Shown here one piece after another: positions 17,076 to 26,334 of a stretch of DNA of 64,000 bases. The position numbers were made by a program, and so were the translations under genes. The stretch is from Pedobacter gandavensis (lineage in GTDB: Bacteria > Bacteroidota > Bacteroidia > Sphingobacteriales > Sphingobacteriaceae), in assembly GCF_014172405.1 (NCBI RefSeq), contig NZ_WNXC01000008.1, positions 62,001-126,000 on the forward strand, given 5' to 3'. Every line of letters starts with the position of its first letter. Position 1 is the stretch's first letter. The notes beneath the pieces are model-generated. The model saw nothing but the letters and a program-made list of their open reading frames with translations. It was not told the DNA's origin and did no database searches.

Positions 17076-18728
17076 TTATAAGCCTAGTCTATGCTTTCTT
17101 AAAGTATCTTTTGCAATATCATAACCTGCATCGGCATGTCTGATCACACCCATGGCAGGATCATTATGCAATACACGTTTGATTCGGATTGCGGCATCTT
17201 CAGTACCATCGGCAACGATCACCATTCCAGCATGTATAGAATACCCGATGCCGACGCCACCACCATGGTGTAAGGACACCCAGCTGGCACCACCAGCAGT
17301 ATTGATCAGTGCGTTTAAGATTGGCCAGTCAGCTACCGCATCAGAACCATCTAACATAGCTTCCGTTTCCCGATTTGGAGAAGCTACAGATCCTGTATCT
17401 AAGTGGTCTCTACCAATTACCAATGGTGCTTTCACCTTGCCATCAGCCACGAGTTTATTAAAAGCCAGTCCAGCTTTCTCTCTTTCACCTTGTCCGAGCC
17501 AACAGATTCTTGCCGGCAAACCCTGGAAAGCGATGCGTTCCTGCGCCATTGTAATCCATTGTTTCAAACTCTCATTCTCTGGGAAAAGTTCCAGAATTAG
17601 TTTATCTGTTTCATAAATATCTTGTGGATCACCGCTAAGTGCTGCCCAACGGAAAGGTCCTTTTCCTTCGCAAAATAATGGACGGATATAGGCAGGAACA
17701 AAACCGGGAAAGTCAAAGGCATTGTTTACGCCTGCTTCCAGTGCTCTTCCGCGTAGGTTATTGCCATAATCAAAGGTAATGGCGCCACGACTTTGCAACG
17801 TTAACATCTGGCGAACATGTTTAGCCATCGTTTCGTAACTCTTTTTTACATAGTCTTCCGGATCTGATTTGCGCAATTCATTGGCCTCTGATACGGTTAA
17901 TCCTTCTGGGAAATAACCAATTAATGGATCATGCGCAGAGGTTTGATCTGTCAGCGTATCCGGGGTAATGTTGCGGTCGATTAACCGTTGAAGTAGGTCT
18001 ACTGCGTTGCAAACGACACCAATCGACAATGCTTTCCCTTCTTTTTTATAGTGTAGGGCTTTATCAATAGCCGCATCGATGTCATGCTCAATTTCGTCAA
18101 TATAACGGGTTTCCAGGCGCTTTTGAATGCGCCATTCTTCCACATCTGCAGCGAGGCAAACGCCCTGATTCATGGTAATCGCCAAAGGTTGCGCCCCACC
18201 CATACCACCCAATCCTGCAGTTACATTTAATGTGCCTTTCAGATTGCTGTTGAAATGTTTTCTGGCGAGTGCAGCGTAAGTCTCATACGTTCCCTGAACG
18301 ATTCCTTGCGAGCCAATGTAAATCCAGGACCCTGCGGTCATCTGACCATACATCATCAGTCCTTTATCTTCTAGCTCATCAAAATGTTTTTGCGTAGCCC
18401 ATTTGGGAACCAGTTGTGAGTTGGAAATTAATACTCTTGGGGCATCTTTATGCGTCGGTAAGACGCCGACAGGTTTCCCAGATTGGATCAATAAAGTCTC
18501 CGTATCTTCTAAATTTTGAAGAGCTTTAATGATTAATGCTAAAGCTTCCTTGTTTCTGGCAGCTTTTCCACGGCCTCCGTAGACGATTAGGTCTTCAGGG
18601 CGCTCGGCTACATCAGGGTCAAGGTTGTTCAGGAGCATACGTAAAGCAGCTTCCTGTACCCATCCTTTACAAGTCAATGTATTTCCGGTTGGGGTTTGTC
18701 TTTTACTTAAATCTAAACTTAAATCCAT
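17076..18728 (-). CDS. hutU: urocanate hydratase
   Basis: A 550-residue NAD-dependent enzyme, second step of histidine degradation (urocanate to imidazolone propionate). Family motifs: YGGRGKAARN, GLGGMGGAQPLA (NAD-binding, about 170-181), and the C-terminal SLHHGGGVGIGYSIHAGMV. The frame opens at a TTG at 18749; I chose the ATG at 18728 because the -7 element at 18760-18767 then leaves a normal leader. hutH is 3 kb away beyond a TonB receptor, so the two are not one operon. hutI and the formiminoglutamate step are not in the window. Confidence 0.95.
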   Translation of the reverse strand: MDLSLDLSKRQTPTGNTLTCKGWVQEAALRMLLNNLDPDVAERPEDLIVYGGRGKAARNKEALALIIKALQNLEDTETLLIQSGKPVGVLPTHKDAPRVLISNSQLVPKWATQKHFDELEDKGLMMYGQMTAGSWIYIGSQGIVQGTYETYAALARKHFNSNLKGTLNVTAGLGGMGGAQPLAITMNQGVCLAADVEEWRIQKRLETRYIDEIEHDIDAAIDKALHYKKEGKALSIGVVCNAVDLLQRLIDRNITPDTLTDQTSAHDPLIGYFPEGLTVSEANELRKSDPEDYVKKSYETMAKHVRQMLTLQSRGAITFDYGNNLRGRALEAGVNNAFDFPGFVPAYIRPLFCEGKGPFRWAALSGDPQDIYETDKLILELFPENESLKQWITMAQERIAFQGLPARICWLGQGEREKAGLAFNKLVADGKVKAPLVIGRDHLDTGSVASPNRETEAMLDGSDAVADWPILNALINTAGGASWVSLHHGGGVGIGYSIHAGMVIVADGTEDAAIRIKRVLHNDPAMGVIRHADAGYDIAKDTLRKHRLGL

Positions 18729-18759
18729 TATGCGGTCATGTAAGGGCAATGTTATAAAA

Positions 18760-18767
18760 CAAATGTA
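18760..18767 (-). promoter_or_regulatory. -7 element for hutU
   Basis: On the minus strand TACATTTG matches TAnnTTTG; leader about 25 bases to the ATG at 18728. Confidence 0.5.
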
Positions 18768-18776
18768 TGTAATTAT

Positions 18777-19136
18777 GTGAGATTGCGTATTTTAGCTTCG
18801 AAATTGAAACAGCGTCGGCAACATATCCATAAAATAATATCCATAGCCTTGCTTTGGGTGTTTGCGATAGCTTTGACGCCATTTAGTGCCTTCCATCATC
18901 ATGAGGAAGAAGTACAATGCCAAAATGAAAAAGTTTGTACCCATAAATTACATGTGGGTAGTCATGTGGAAACCTGCCTGGTTTGTGCCGCACATTTTGA
19001 AAAAAACTACCTTCAGGAACAAACTCAATTTCAGGTTTACCTGGAAACCATACCTGTCATCAAGCATTATGCTTTGTTAACGGGATCTTATACCGAACTC
19101 ATTAGCACCTCACTTCGAGGACCCCCTGCCGTATAG
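18777..19136 (+). CDS. small His/Cys-rich exported protein, probable metal-uptake accessory
   Basis: 119 residues from a GTG at 18777; a TTG at 18804 is an alternative start. A basic N-terminus and one hydrophobic segment (IISIALLWVFAIALTPF, about 20-36) suggest a signal anchor or signal peptide. It is followed by FHHHEEEVQC, two further cysteines around CTHKLH, and ETCLVCAAHFE: a dense cluster of metal ligands. The tail SLRGPPAV recalls small Bacteroidota proteins encoded just before metal-related TonB receptors (DUF2946-like). The receptor gene lies 285 bases downstream on the same strand. I infer a role in metal binding; I do not recognise the family with certainty. Confidence 0.6.
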   Translation: MRLRILASKLKQRRQHIHKIISIALLWVFAIALTPFSAFHHHEEEVQCQNEKVCTHKLHVGSHVETCLVCAAHFEKNYLQEQTQFQVYLETIPVIKHYALLTGSYTELISTSLRGPPAV

Positions 19137-19168
19137 TCATTTTCTTTGCCCTTAAGGATATTACCTTG

Positions 19169-19184
19169 TTATTTGATCAAATAA
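19169..19184. promoter_or_regulatory. 16-base perfect palindrome, candidate operator
   Basis: TTATTTGATCAAATAA is a perfect palindrome about 240 bases upstream of the TonB receptor and just after the small His/Cys-rich gene. It could be a metal-repressor or Crp/FNR-type site (core TTTGATCAAA). Nothing identifies the binding protein. Confidence 0.45.
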
Positions 19185-19358
19185 TGGTCAATAGCGATTG
19201 GTAATGCGCGTATACATTGTTTTATTAGGATTTTTATTTGCTTTTCAATTGGTTCAGCGGTTTGTCTGAACTCTTGTATGCGGCCCTAATTTCAAAACTG
19301 TGATACTGATCGAAGGGACTAAAATCATTTTCCAATTAACATTTGTTATTTATAAAAT

Positions 19359-19376
19359 CGTTGACCTCGGTTAACG
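19359..19376. promoter_or_regulatory. imperfect palindrome upstream of the TonB receptor
   Basis: CGTTGACC-TC-GGTTAACG, eight-base arms with one mismatch, 46 bases before the ATG at 19422. Plausible operator. No TAnnTTTG element was found nearby. Confidence 0.35.
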
Positions 19377-19421
19377 TGATGTTTTGCACTTTTTTAACAA
19401 AACATGATACACTCGAAACAC

Positions 19422-21764
19422 ATGAAAAAGATACATCTAGTATTAATGGTCTTACTATATACGTTATTCTCGGTTCCCGTATTTGCCTCGGGATGGACAA
19501 AAAATCCCTTTGGAGGGATAGGGTTTAAGACTGGACTGGCGGAATTTAAAGGTAAAGTAACTGATGCCGACAACCAAGAGCCGCTGGTTGGTGCAACTGT
19601 TTATATCAGTGACTTAAAAGCGGTTACCAGTACCAATGCAAAGGGGGAATTTACTTTAAAAAATATCCCTACAAAAGGAAGGTTCCTATTGGAAGTCCGC
19701 TTCGTTGGCTATAAGACCTTTTCGCAAATGGTAGACCTGAGCACGCTGAATAAGCTGAATATCACACTTCAACCTTCTGCGATAGAAAGTGCAGAAGTTG
19801 TTATCACTGGATCACCCTTTAGCTCAAATAATAAAACCAACAGCTTATCCGTAGTCTCGATAGGGAAAGATAAGCTGGCACAAGCGGGTGGAACAAATTT
19901 GGTAGATGCCATTTCAAAGGTTCCCGGCATCTCGCAAGTCAGCACTGGAGGTGCAATTTCCAAACCAACCATTCGCGGCTTAGGCTATAACCGTGTATTG
20001 ACTATGGTAGATGGTGCAAGGGAAGAAGCGCAGCAATGGGGAGATGAGCACGGTATCGAAGTGGATCAATTCTCTGCCGCCAGGGTGGAAATATTAAAAG
20101 GCCCTGCAAGTTTACTTTACGGTTCTGATGCATTGGGTGGAGTGATTAATATTATTGATGACCTTGTCCCTCCTCCGGGAACGTTTAACGGCGATTTTAC
20201 AACTTCTTATGCAACAAATAATGGACTGTCTGCCTCCTCATTGATGCTGCAGGGAAATGACAATGGTTTTGTGTATCGGGGTCGTGCTTCTTATAAAAAT
20301 GCTTATGGTTTTGCCTATAAAGATGCTGTAGTTCCAAATTCGGGTTTTAACGAATTTAATTTGAACGGGATGGTGGGCTTAAATAAAAGCTGGGGATATT
20401 CTCATTTGACATTCTCTCGCTTCCATACTAATATAGGTTTGGTAGAGCACGGGCCCAACGAGCAGGGCCAGTATGTAAATGATGAAGGTGAAGTGATTAG
20501 TAAAGCAGAAGCCCAGGAGCGTAGAATTGGATTACCTTTCCAGAATATTAATCATTATCGAGCAGCATTAAACAGTAATTTTATTCTGGGTAATGGACAG
20601 TTGAAAACAACTTTTGCTTTTCAGCGTAATATGAGAAAGGAGTTTGAAGAAAGTACAACAGAACCAGGACTAAATTTGAACCTGAACTCTTATACCTATG
20701 ATGTAAAATACTACTTTCCAAATGCAGGGAAATGGGAACCAGCAATTGGTGTTCAAGGTATGTACCAGAACAATGTGAACAAAGGCGACGAGTTTTTAAT
20801 TCCTGATTATAATAGCAACAATATTGGTGCTTTTGTATACCTGAAACGTAATTTCGAAAAAGGAGCCATCAACATCGGTGCACGTTATGACTACAAGAAG
20901 GTGAATGGAAAAGGACTAGATGTAGCTGGGGAACCTTTATTTACGGCTTTCGATAACCAGTTTTCGAACGTTTCGGGATCAGTAGGCTTTGCCTATGAGG
21001 TGGCAAAAAATCTGGTGCTTAAAGGAAATGCAGGGTCAGGATTTCGCGCACCAAATATTGCGGAATTGGCTGCCAACGGCCGCCATGAAGGTACATTTAG
21101 GTATGAAATCGGAAATTCAAAGCTAAAACAAGAAACCAGCTTACAATTTGACCTTGGATTGGAATACACTGCTAATTCTGTTACTTTCGGACTAAACGCT
21201 TATGCCAATCGCATTTATAATTACATCTACGCAGGGAATTTCAATAATGAAACTACAGGTGTTAGCGATGGAAATGGGATGACAGAAACATTGCCCGTCT
21301 ACCGTTTTGTACAAACTAATGCAGACCTGATTGGAGGAGAAGCATCTTTGGATTTCCATTTGATAAAATCACTACATTTTGAAAACTCTTTTGCTTATGT
21401 GAAAGGAACGAATCGTGCAGACGATCAACCTCTGCCTTTTATCCCTGCAGCATCCATTAATAATGAATTGCGTTTTGAACCAACGGTAAAAGGACTTTCG
21501 GGAACTTATATGAAAGTTGGCCTAACCAACGTGTTGAAGCAATCGCGTTTTGATAGCTTTGAAACCGAAACGGAAGGTTATACGCTATTAGATGCAGGAA
21601 TCGGAACTACCATCAATACTAAAAAAGGGAAATTGAATGTTTGGGTAACCGGACAAAATCTTTTGGATAAGAAATATTTTAACAGCTTAAGTCGGTACAA
21701 AATGGAAGGGATTTACAATACCGGACGTAATGTAATATTTGGCATTAGTGTGCCATTCTTATAA
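19422..21764 (+). CDS. TonB-dependent outer-membrane receptor, probable metal uptake
   Basis: 780 residues. Signal peptide (MKKIHLVLMVLLYTLFSVPVFA), a CarboxypepD_reg-like beta-sandwich (about 40-115, GKVTDADNQEPLVGATVYISD), the plug domain (about 120-235, VVITGSPF, ILKGPASLLYGSDALGGVINI), then a 22-strand barrel ending in an aromatic residue context (FGISVPFL). The plug contains QWGDEHGIEVDQFSA, reminiscent of ZnuD-type zinc receptors. With the His/Cys-rich small gene upstream this suggests zinc or copper uptake, but the substrate is inferred. The frame also allows ATG 19404; the signal peptide favours 19422. Flanked by hut genes on the opposite strand. Confidence 0.87.
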   Translation: MKKIHLVLMVLLYTLFSVPVFASGWTKNPFGGIGFKTGLAEFKGKVTDADNQEPLVGATVYISDLKAVTSTNAKGEFTLKNIPTKGRFLLEVRFVGYKTFSQMVDLSTLNKLNITLQPSAIESAEVVITGSPFSSNNKTNSLSVVSIGKDKLAQAGGTNLVDAISKVPGISQVSTGGAISKPTIRGLGYNRVLTMVDGAREEAQQWGDEHGIEVDQFSAARVEILKGPASLLYGSDALGGVINIIDDLVPPPGTFNGDFTTSYATNNGLSASSLMLQGNDNGFVYRGRASYKNAYGFAYKDAVVPNSGFNEFNLNGMVGLNKSWGYSHLTFSRFHTNIGLVEHGPNEQGQYVNDEGEVISKAEAQERRIGLPFQNINHYRAALNSNFILGNGQLKTTFAFQRNMRKEFEESTTEPGLNLNLNSYTYDVKYYFPNAGKWEPAIGVQGMYQNNVNKGDEFLIPDYNSNNIGAFVYLKRNFEKGAINIGARYDYKKVNGKGLDVAGEPLFTAFDNQFSNVSGSVGFAYEVAKNLVLKGNAGSGFRAPNIAELAANGRHEGTFRYEIGNSKLKQETSLQFDLGLEYTANSVTFGLNAYANRIYNYIYAGNFNNETTGVSDGNGMTETLPVYRFVQTNADLIGGEASLDFHLIKSLHFENSFAYVKGTNRADDQPLPFIPAASINNELRFEPTVKGLSGTYMKVGLTNVLKQSRFDSFETETEGYTLLDAGIGTTINTKKGKLNVWVTGQNLLDKKYFNSLSRYKMEGIYNTGRNVIFGISVPFL

Positions 21765-21790
21765 GAATCATATAGGATAGAAATAAACAT

Positions 21791-21821
21791 AAAATGCCCC
21801 CAAATTTTTGGGGGCATTTTT
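21791..21821. terminator. bidirectional intrinsic terminator
   Basis: AAAATGCCCCC (21791-21801) pairs with GGGGGCATTTT (21810-21820), with T-runs in both directions. It serves the receptor gene and hutH. Confidence 0.92.
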
Positions 21822-21845
21822 ATGGAGTAATGAATATGTAATAGG

Positions 21846-23351
21846 CTATTCCTCCCTATTCAATAGGACCTCTTTTGTCCTTAAAAAGGCTACAGAGGCG
21901 GCGATATCAACTGCCAATAAACGATCGGCCTCATTAAAAGAAACAAGTTCCCTATAAGCGGATAATAAGTTTTCTATAGCTTTAGAGGAACGCGCAGGTT
22001 TTCTGAGGTCTAAAGCCTGTGCTGCAGTTAGTAATTCTATCGCTAAAATTCTTTCCAGGTTATTCACCACCCTTAGGCATTTTGTTGCTGCATTTGCACC
22101 CATGCTCACATGGTCTTCCTGGCCATTACTGGAAACAATGCTGTCTACTGATGCCGGTGTACACAGTTGTTTGTTCTCACTGGCAATAGATGCTGCGGTA
22201 TATTGGGTGATCATTAACCCAGAATTTAACCCGGCATTTTTTACCAGGAAGGGAGGTAATCCTCTTTGTCCGGAAATCAATTGAAAAGTCCGCCTTTCAG
22301 AGATGGAACCTAGCTCTGAAAGGGCGATGCAAAGGAAGTCTAGTGTTAAAGCCAGTGGCTGACCATGAAAGTTTCCTGCAGAAATAATGCGGTCTTCCTC
22401 AGGAAAAACATTGGGGTTATCGGTTACAGAATTGATCTCTGTTTCAAATACCGATTGGATATAATTGATACTGTCCTTACTTGCCCCATGGACCTGTGGC
22501 ACACAGCGAAAGGAATAAGGATCTTGGGTCTGCTTGCCAGCTCTGCTGATCAGCTCGCTTCCCGAAAGCCATTTGCAAATATTTGCTGCAGTATGAACCT
22601 GTCCAGCATGTGGTCTAATCACATGGCTAAAAGTTTCAAAAGGATCGAGTCTGCAATCAAAACCATCTATGGACATTGCGGCAATAGTATCTGCCCAATT
22701 CATTAGGCTTTGTGATTTCAATAAGCAAAACACTCCGTAAGCACTCATAAATTGGGTTCCATTGATTAAGGCGAGTCCCTCTTTAGATTGTAGTTTTAAA
22801 GCTTCCCAACCTAATTTATCATATAGTGTTTTGGTGGTTATTTTCTCTCCCTGGTACCAGACTTGTCCTTCTCCGATGAGTGGTAAGGCCAGGTGTGCAA
22901 GAGGGGCCAAGTCGCCAGAAGCACCTAAGGAGCCCTGTGTATAAATGATTGGTAAAATATCGTGGTTGTAAAAGTCGACCAAGCGCGAGACCGTAGCCGT
23001 AGCAATGGCAGAATGTCCATAACTCAGTGATTGGATTTTTAAGAGTAACATCAATCTTACGATCTCTGGAGCAACCTCTTCACCGGTTCCACAGGCATGA
23101 GATAAGAGTAAGTTGTGTTGTAGTTGAGAAAGCTTCTCTGCTTCGATTTCAACATGCTGTAAATAACCAAACCCGGTGTTTATACCGTAAATTGGGCCCT
23201 CATGGCGCTTTAACTTGGCATCTAGATAGCTCCTGCATTCTTCTATTTTTGCGATGGCTGCATCGGATAATTGTAGCAATTGTTTTTCGGCGATGACTCT
23301 GGAAATTTGATCCATAGTTAACCGCTCCAAACCTATTTGGTGACTGCTCAT
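21846..23351 (-). CDS. hutH: histidine ammonia-lyase
   Basis: A 501-residue enzyme, first step of histidine degradation (histidine to urocanate plus ammonia). The self-made MIO electrophile arises from Ala144-Ser145-Gly146 in GSLGASGDLAPLAH. YGINTGFGYL near 55-64 is the family active-site loop. The frame is open to 23435, but a -7 element on this strand lies at 23368-23375, so the start is the ATG at 23351 (MSSHQIGLERL). Length matches the usual 500-510. Divergent from the alpha/beta hydrolase gene. Confidence 0.95.
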   Translation of the reverse strand: MSSHQIGLERLTMDQISRVIAEKQLLQLSDAAIAKIEECRSYLDAKLKRHEGPIYGINTGFGYLQHVEIEAEKLSQLQHNLLLSHACGTGEEVAPEIVRLMLLLKIQSLSYGHSAIATATVSRLVDFYNHDILPIIYTQGSLGASGDLAPLAHLALPLIGEGQVWYQGEKITTKTLYDKLGWEALKLQSKEGLALINGTQFMSAYGVFCLLKSQSLMNWADTIAAMSIDGFDCRLDPFETFSHVIRPHAGQVHTAANICKWLSGSELISRAGKQTQDPYSFRCVPQVHGASKDSINYIQSVFETEINSVTDNPNVFPEEDRIISAGNFHGQPLALTLDFLCIALSELGSISERRTFQLISGQRGLPPFLVKNAGLNSGLMITQYTAASIASENKQLCTPASVDSIVSSNGQEDHVSMGANAATKCLRVVNNLERILAIELLTAAQALDLRKPARSSKAIENLLSAYRELVSFNEADRLLAVDIAASVAFLRTKEVLLNREE

Positions 23352-23367
23352 ACATTTTATATTTCCC

Positions 23368-23375
23368 CAAAAATA
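23368..23375 (-). promoter_or_regulatory. -7 element for hutH
   Basis: On the minus strand TATTTTTG matches TAnnTTTG; short leader to the ATG at 23351. Confidence 0.5.
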
Positions 23376-23436
23376 TAAATAATGCTTAAGTTTAGAACTT
23401 TCAGTTCCTAATATTGTTTTCCCTAAAATTACCATT

Positions 23437-24426
23437 ATGTTTTATAAGAAAGTAGCCCTCTATCTGTGCTTATTTTTCAGTGCCACAGCGTGTTTGGCAC
23501 AACAAGCAGATACCCTCTCTATCAGCTTAGAAAACGTTAAATACCCTTATCCGGTCAAGTATTTCTCTATCCATACCGAAGGTCAGGATTTAAATATGGC
23601 CTATATGGATGTGGCACCAGTTGGTAAAGCCAATGGTAAAACGGTTGTTTTGTTACATGGTAAAAACTTTGGTGGATACTATTGGGGCAGTACCATAAAA
23701 GCATTAACCGATCGTGGATTTAGAGTATTGGTGCCAGATCAGGTTGGATTTGGCAGGTCTTCCAAACCATATATTCATTATAGTTTTCATCAGTTGGCAC
23801 GCTGGAATAAACGGTTGCTAGATACTTTAGGCATCCAAAAAGCAAATATCCTTGGCCATTCGATGGGTGGGATGTTGGCTACACGTTTCGCGTTAATGTA
23901 TCCTGAAAATACAGAGAAGTTATTGTTGGAAAACCCGATTGGCTTGGAAGATTATCGCAATTTTGTCCCTTATGTTAGCACCGACCAACAATACCAAACG
24001 GAATTAAAGGCGACAGCAGAGAGCGTTAAAAAATACTACCAAAGCTCTTATTTCACTGTTTGGAAACCAGAATATGACGAATTGGTTCGCATTGCTGCTG
24101 GTATGACTAAAAGCGCAGATTTCCCAAGATTGGCTAGAGTGAATGCCATGACTTATACCATGATTTATGAACAACCGGTAGTTCAGGAATTTGTTAACGT
24201 TCGTGTTCCTACAGTGCTTTTCATTGGAAAAGAAGATAAAACGATTGTAGGAAAAGGATTGTTAAGTCCTGATCAGCAAGCTTTACATGGACAATATCGG
24301 TTTTTAGGCAAGCAGACGGCAGCTAAAATTCCGGGAGCTAAGATTGTGGAGTTTGAAGGCTGTGGGCACATTCCACATATAGAAGTACCCACAGAATTCA
24401 ATGTTGCATTATTGGGTAGTCTATAA
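23437..24426 (+). CDS. secreted alpha/beta hydrolase
   Basis: 329 residues with a signal peptide (ALYLCLFFSATACLAQ). The alpha/beta-hydrolase core has LLHGKNFGGYYW (oxyanion region, about 72-83), DQVGFGRS (about 101-108), the nucleophile elbow GHSMGG with Ser142, and the late histidine in GCGHIPHIE. The FGRSSKP and NPIGLEDYR stretches recall the epoxide-hydrolase/dehalogenase-like branch. Substrate unknown; location periplasmic or outer surface. Its end overlaps the convergent MtfA-like gene by six bases. Confidence 0.85.
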   Translation: MFYKKVALYLCLFFSATACLAQQADTLSISLENVKYPYPVKYFSIHTEGQDLNMAYMDVAPVGKANGKTVVLLHGKNFGGYYWGSTIKALTDRGFRVLVPDQVGFGRSSKPYIHYSFHQLARWNKRLLDTLGIQKANILGHSMGGMLATRFALMYPENTEKLLLENPIGLEDYRNFVPYVSTDQQYQTELKATAESVKKYYQSSYFTVWKPEYDELVRIAAGMTKSADFPRLARVNAMTYTMIYEQPVVQEFVNVRVPTVLFIGKEDKTIVGKGLLSPDQQALHGQYRFLGKQTAAKIPGAKIVEFEGCGHIPHIEVPTEFNVALLGSL

Positions 24427-25200
24427 AGACTTGCCCGCCAGGTCTTGTGAGAATATCCCGGATAAGCTTTCGTAAAGTTCCGGGTGTTTCGATTTAAACT
24501 GATCTGGCTTTTCAAAGAAATACTCGGATACTACCGCAAAAAACTCCGCTTCATTGGTGATCGCATAGGGGTTAATGTCTGATTTTCCTCTTTCAATTCT
24601 TTTCATTTCTTCATGGATCATTCGAACCCATGGTACCACATACTCATGTTTGATCAGGTTTTCAGGAACACCATCGGTAGCGCCATCTGATTTATCCAGC
24701 AAATGAACAAATTCATGGATGGCCGTATTTTCTTTATCTGCGGCATTGGAAAAACCTTTGATCAATGCTGCTCTGGATAAAATCATTTGACCGTTCATAT
24801 AACCAGAACCGACCATTCCTAGAATATTTCTGGAGCTGCCTTCATATTGGAAGTCCTCATTAAAAGTATCAGGATATAAGAGCACATTCGTCAGGTTGCG
24901 GTAATGCCAATCGTCGAAGCCAAATACAGGGATAACTGCACTTGAAGCGATTAATAATTTATCCAAAACTGTAACCGGAGTGCCTACGCCTTCAATTTTC
25001 ACCTCTGCCAGAAACGCAGAAATACGTTGCTCAAACCGCAGGCGATCATCAACGGTGAGGTGTTGGTAATAAGTTACGTGTTGGAATAATAGCTGCTTAT
25101 CAGCCTCGCTTAAACTTACATAATTGTGGCGGTTGTCTTTTCTAAAGATAAAATAGATGACCAGAAGCAAAATTGGGATCAGTATAAAAAATGCCTGCAT
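24421..25200 (-). CDS. M90-family zinc peptidase (MtfA-like)
   Basis: 259 residues. An N-terminal membrane segment (about 3-19, AFFILIPILLLVIYFIF) is followed by a zincin domain with HEFVH at 162-166 and the downstream FFAVVSEYFFE, which probably supplies the third ligand. The family includes E. coli MtfA, which binds the glucose repressor Mlc; no Mlc homologue is visible here, so only the peptidase fold is claimed. E. coli MtfA is soluble, whereas this one seems membrane-anchored. Three bases downstream of the oxidoreductase gene, so probably co-transcribed. Confidence 0.85.
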   Translation of the reverse strand: MQAFFILIPILLLVIYFIFRKDNRHNYVSLSEADKQLLFQHVTYYQHLTVDDRLRFEQRISAFLAEVKIEGVGTPVTVLDKLLIASSAVIPVFGFDDWHYRNLTNVLLYPDTFNEDFQYEGSSRNILGMVGSGYMNGQMILSRAALIKGFSNAADKENTAIHEFVHLLDKSDGATDGVPENLIKHEYVVPWVRMIHEEMKRIERGKSDINPYAITNEAEFFAVVSEYFFEKPDQFKSKHPELYESLSGIFSQDLAGKSL

Positions 25201-25203
25201 CGG

Positions 25204-26217
25204 TTAAGCCTCCAATATTTCCAGTTGTGTAATCACTTGTTCTTCCGTTACCGGATAAGGTTTTTCATTTACAATGGTCTGATAAACTGATTCAAAAAGT
25301 GGAAGATAGCTTCCTTTTAAAGCAGGGATAATTTGTGTCGTCCTATGGCCGGTTTCATCTAATAGATATAATTTGCCTTCGGTTCCCGGCTCTTCAATCC
25401 CATAAGCAGGGTCATTTACCTTCATTCCTGCTAATAATTGAGCTTCCTGAGCATCTGCCCTCACCTTATGCAAAGAGCCATTAGTTCCATTGATCACAAA
25501 AGCAGGTAAGGCTTCTACCACCATCATATTGGAATGCACGAAGACATTGACACTATTCGGATAACTCAAATGAATAGAGAAATAATCATCTACCTGTGTA
25601 TTTACACGGTTTTTACCCAGAATTTTATGGAATGATTCCGGTTTACCAAAAATACTCAAAGCCTGGTCTAGCAAATGTGGGCCAAGGTCGTACATCAGGC
25701 CAGATGCCGGAATCGGATCCTCTTTAAAGCTTTTTATACCTATTGTAGAACGATAACGGTCGTAGCGGAAATGTACTTCACTTAATTTACCGAGTTTTCC
25801 ACTTTCTATCACTTGGCGGACGGCTGTAAAATCACTGTCCCACCTCCTGTTTTGATAAAAAAGGACTTTCTTATCCAGCTCTTTTGCCAATGCAAGAATC
25901 TCTTTTGCCTCTTCAGCAGTTGCTGTAAATGGTTTTTCTACTAGGATATGTTTCCCCGCTTTTAATGCTTTCTTAACATACTCATAGTGGGTGTAATTTG
26001 GTGTATTGATGATGATCAACTCAATCTGCTCATCTGATATTAAATCTTCAATCGTGTTGTAGCTGATGATTCCTGGATAATCTGTGGCCGCATTTTTCTG
26101 ATTTCTCTCAGTTACGGCATGAAGTGTAAATCCGGGGTGTGCATCCACAAAAGGCGCATGAAATACTTTGCCGGACATTCCGTAGGCCATAAGGCCTGTT
26201 ATTATTTTTTTTTCCAT
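25204..26217 (-). CDS. Gfo/Idh/MocA-family NAD(P)-dependent oxidoreductase
   Basis: 337 residues. The N-terminal Rossmann domain starts GLMAYGMSGKVFHAPFVDAH, with the catalytic-site motif EKPFTATAEEA (about 94-104); the C-terminal alpha/beta domain carries YDLGPHLLDQA. The variant loop GMSGKVFHAPF is characteristic of the branch related to E. coli YdgJ and scyllo-inositol dehydrogenases. Probably acts on a sugar or cyclitol; no transport or sugar genes lie nearby. Cytoplasmic. First gene of a two-gene operon with the MtfA-like peptidase. Confidence 0.9.
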   Translation of the reverse strand: MEKKIITGLMAYGMSGKVFHAPFVDAHPGFTLHAVTERNQKNAATDYPGIISYNTIEDLISDEQIELIIINTPNYTHYEYVKKALKAGKHILVEKPFTATAEEAKEILALAKELDKKVLFYQNRRWDSDFTAVRQVIESGKLGKLSEVHFRYDRYRSTIGIKSFKEDPIPASGLMYDLGPHLLDQALSIFGKPESFHKILGKNRVNTQVDDYFSIHLSYPNSVNVFVHSNMMVVEALPAFVINGTNGSLHKVRADAQEAQLLAGMKVNDPAYGIEEPGTEGKLYLLDETGHRTTQIIPALKGSYLPLFESVYQTIVNEKPYPVTEEQVITQLEILEA

Positions 26218-26322
26218 AGGTACAAATCTCTTTTTTAACTGATCAGCTGATATAGGCTAAAGTAATAAAACCGCTGGCTAAACCCTTAATTTTATTGTAA
26301 TAAAGCGCAGCCGCTTAATTTG

Positions 26323-26330
26323 TATCTTTG
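26323..26330 (+). promoter_or_regulatory. -7 element abutting the 122-residue gene
   Basis: TATCTTTG matches TAnnTTTG and ends four bases before the ATG at 26335, implying a leaderless mRNA. Confidence 0.5.
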
Positions 26331-26334
26331 CCTT

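Noticed and set aside
22365..22706. Open frame of 113 codons antisense to hutH.
   Set aside because: It is a shadow of a strongly supported gene, and the translation has no recognisable motif or signal.
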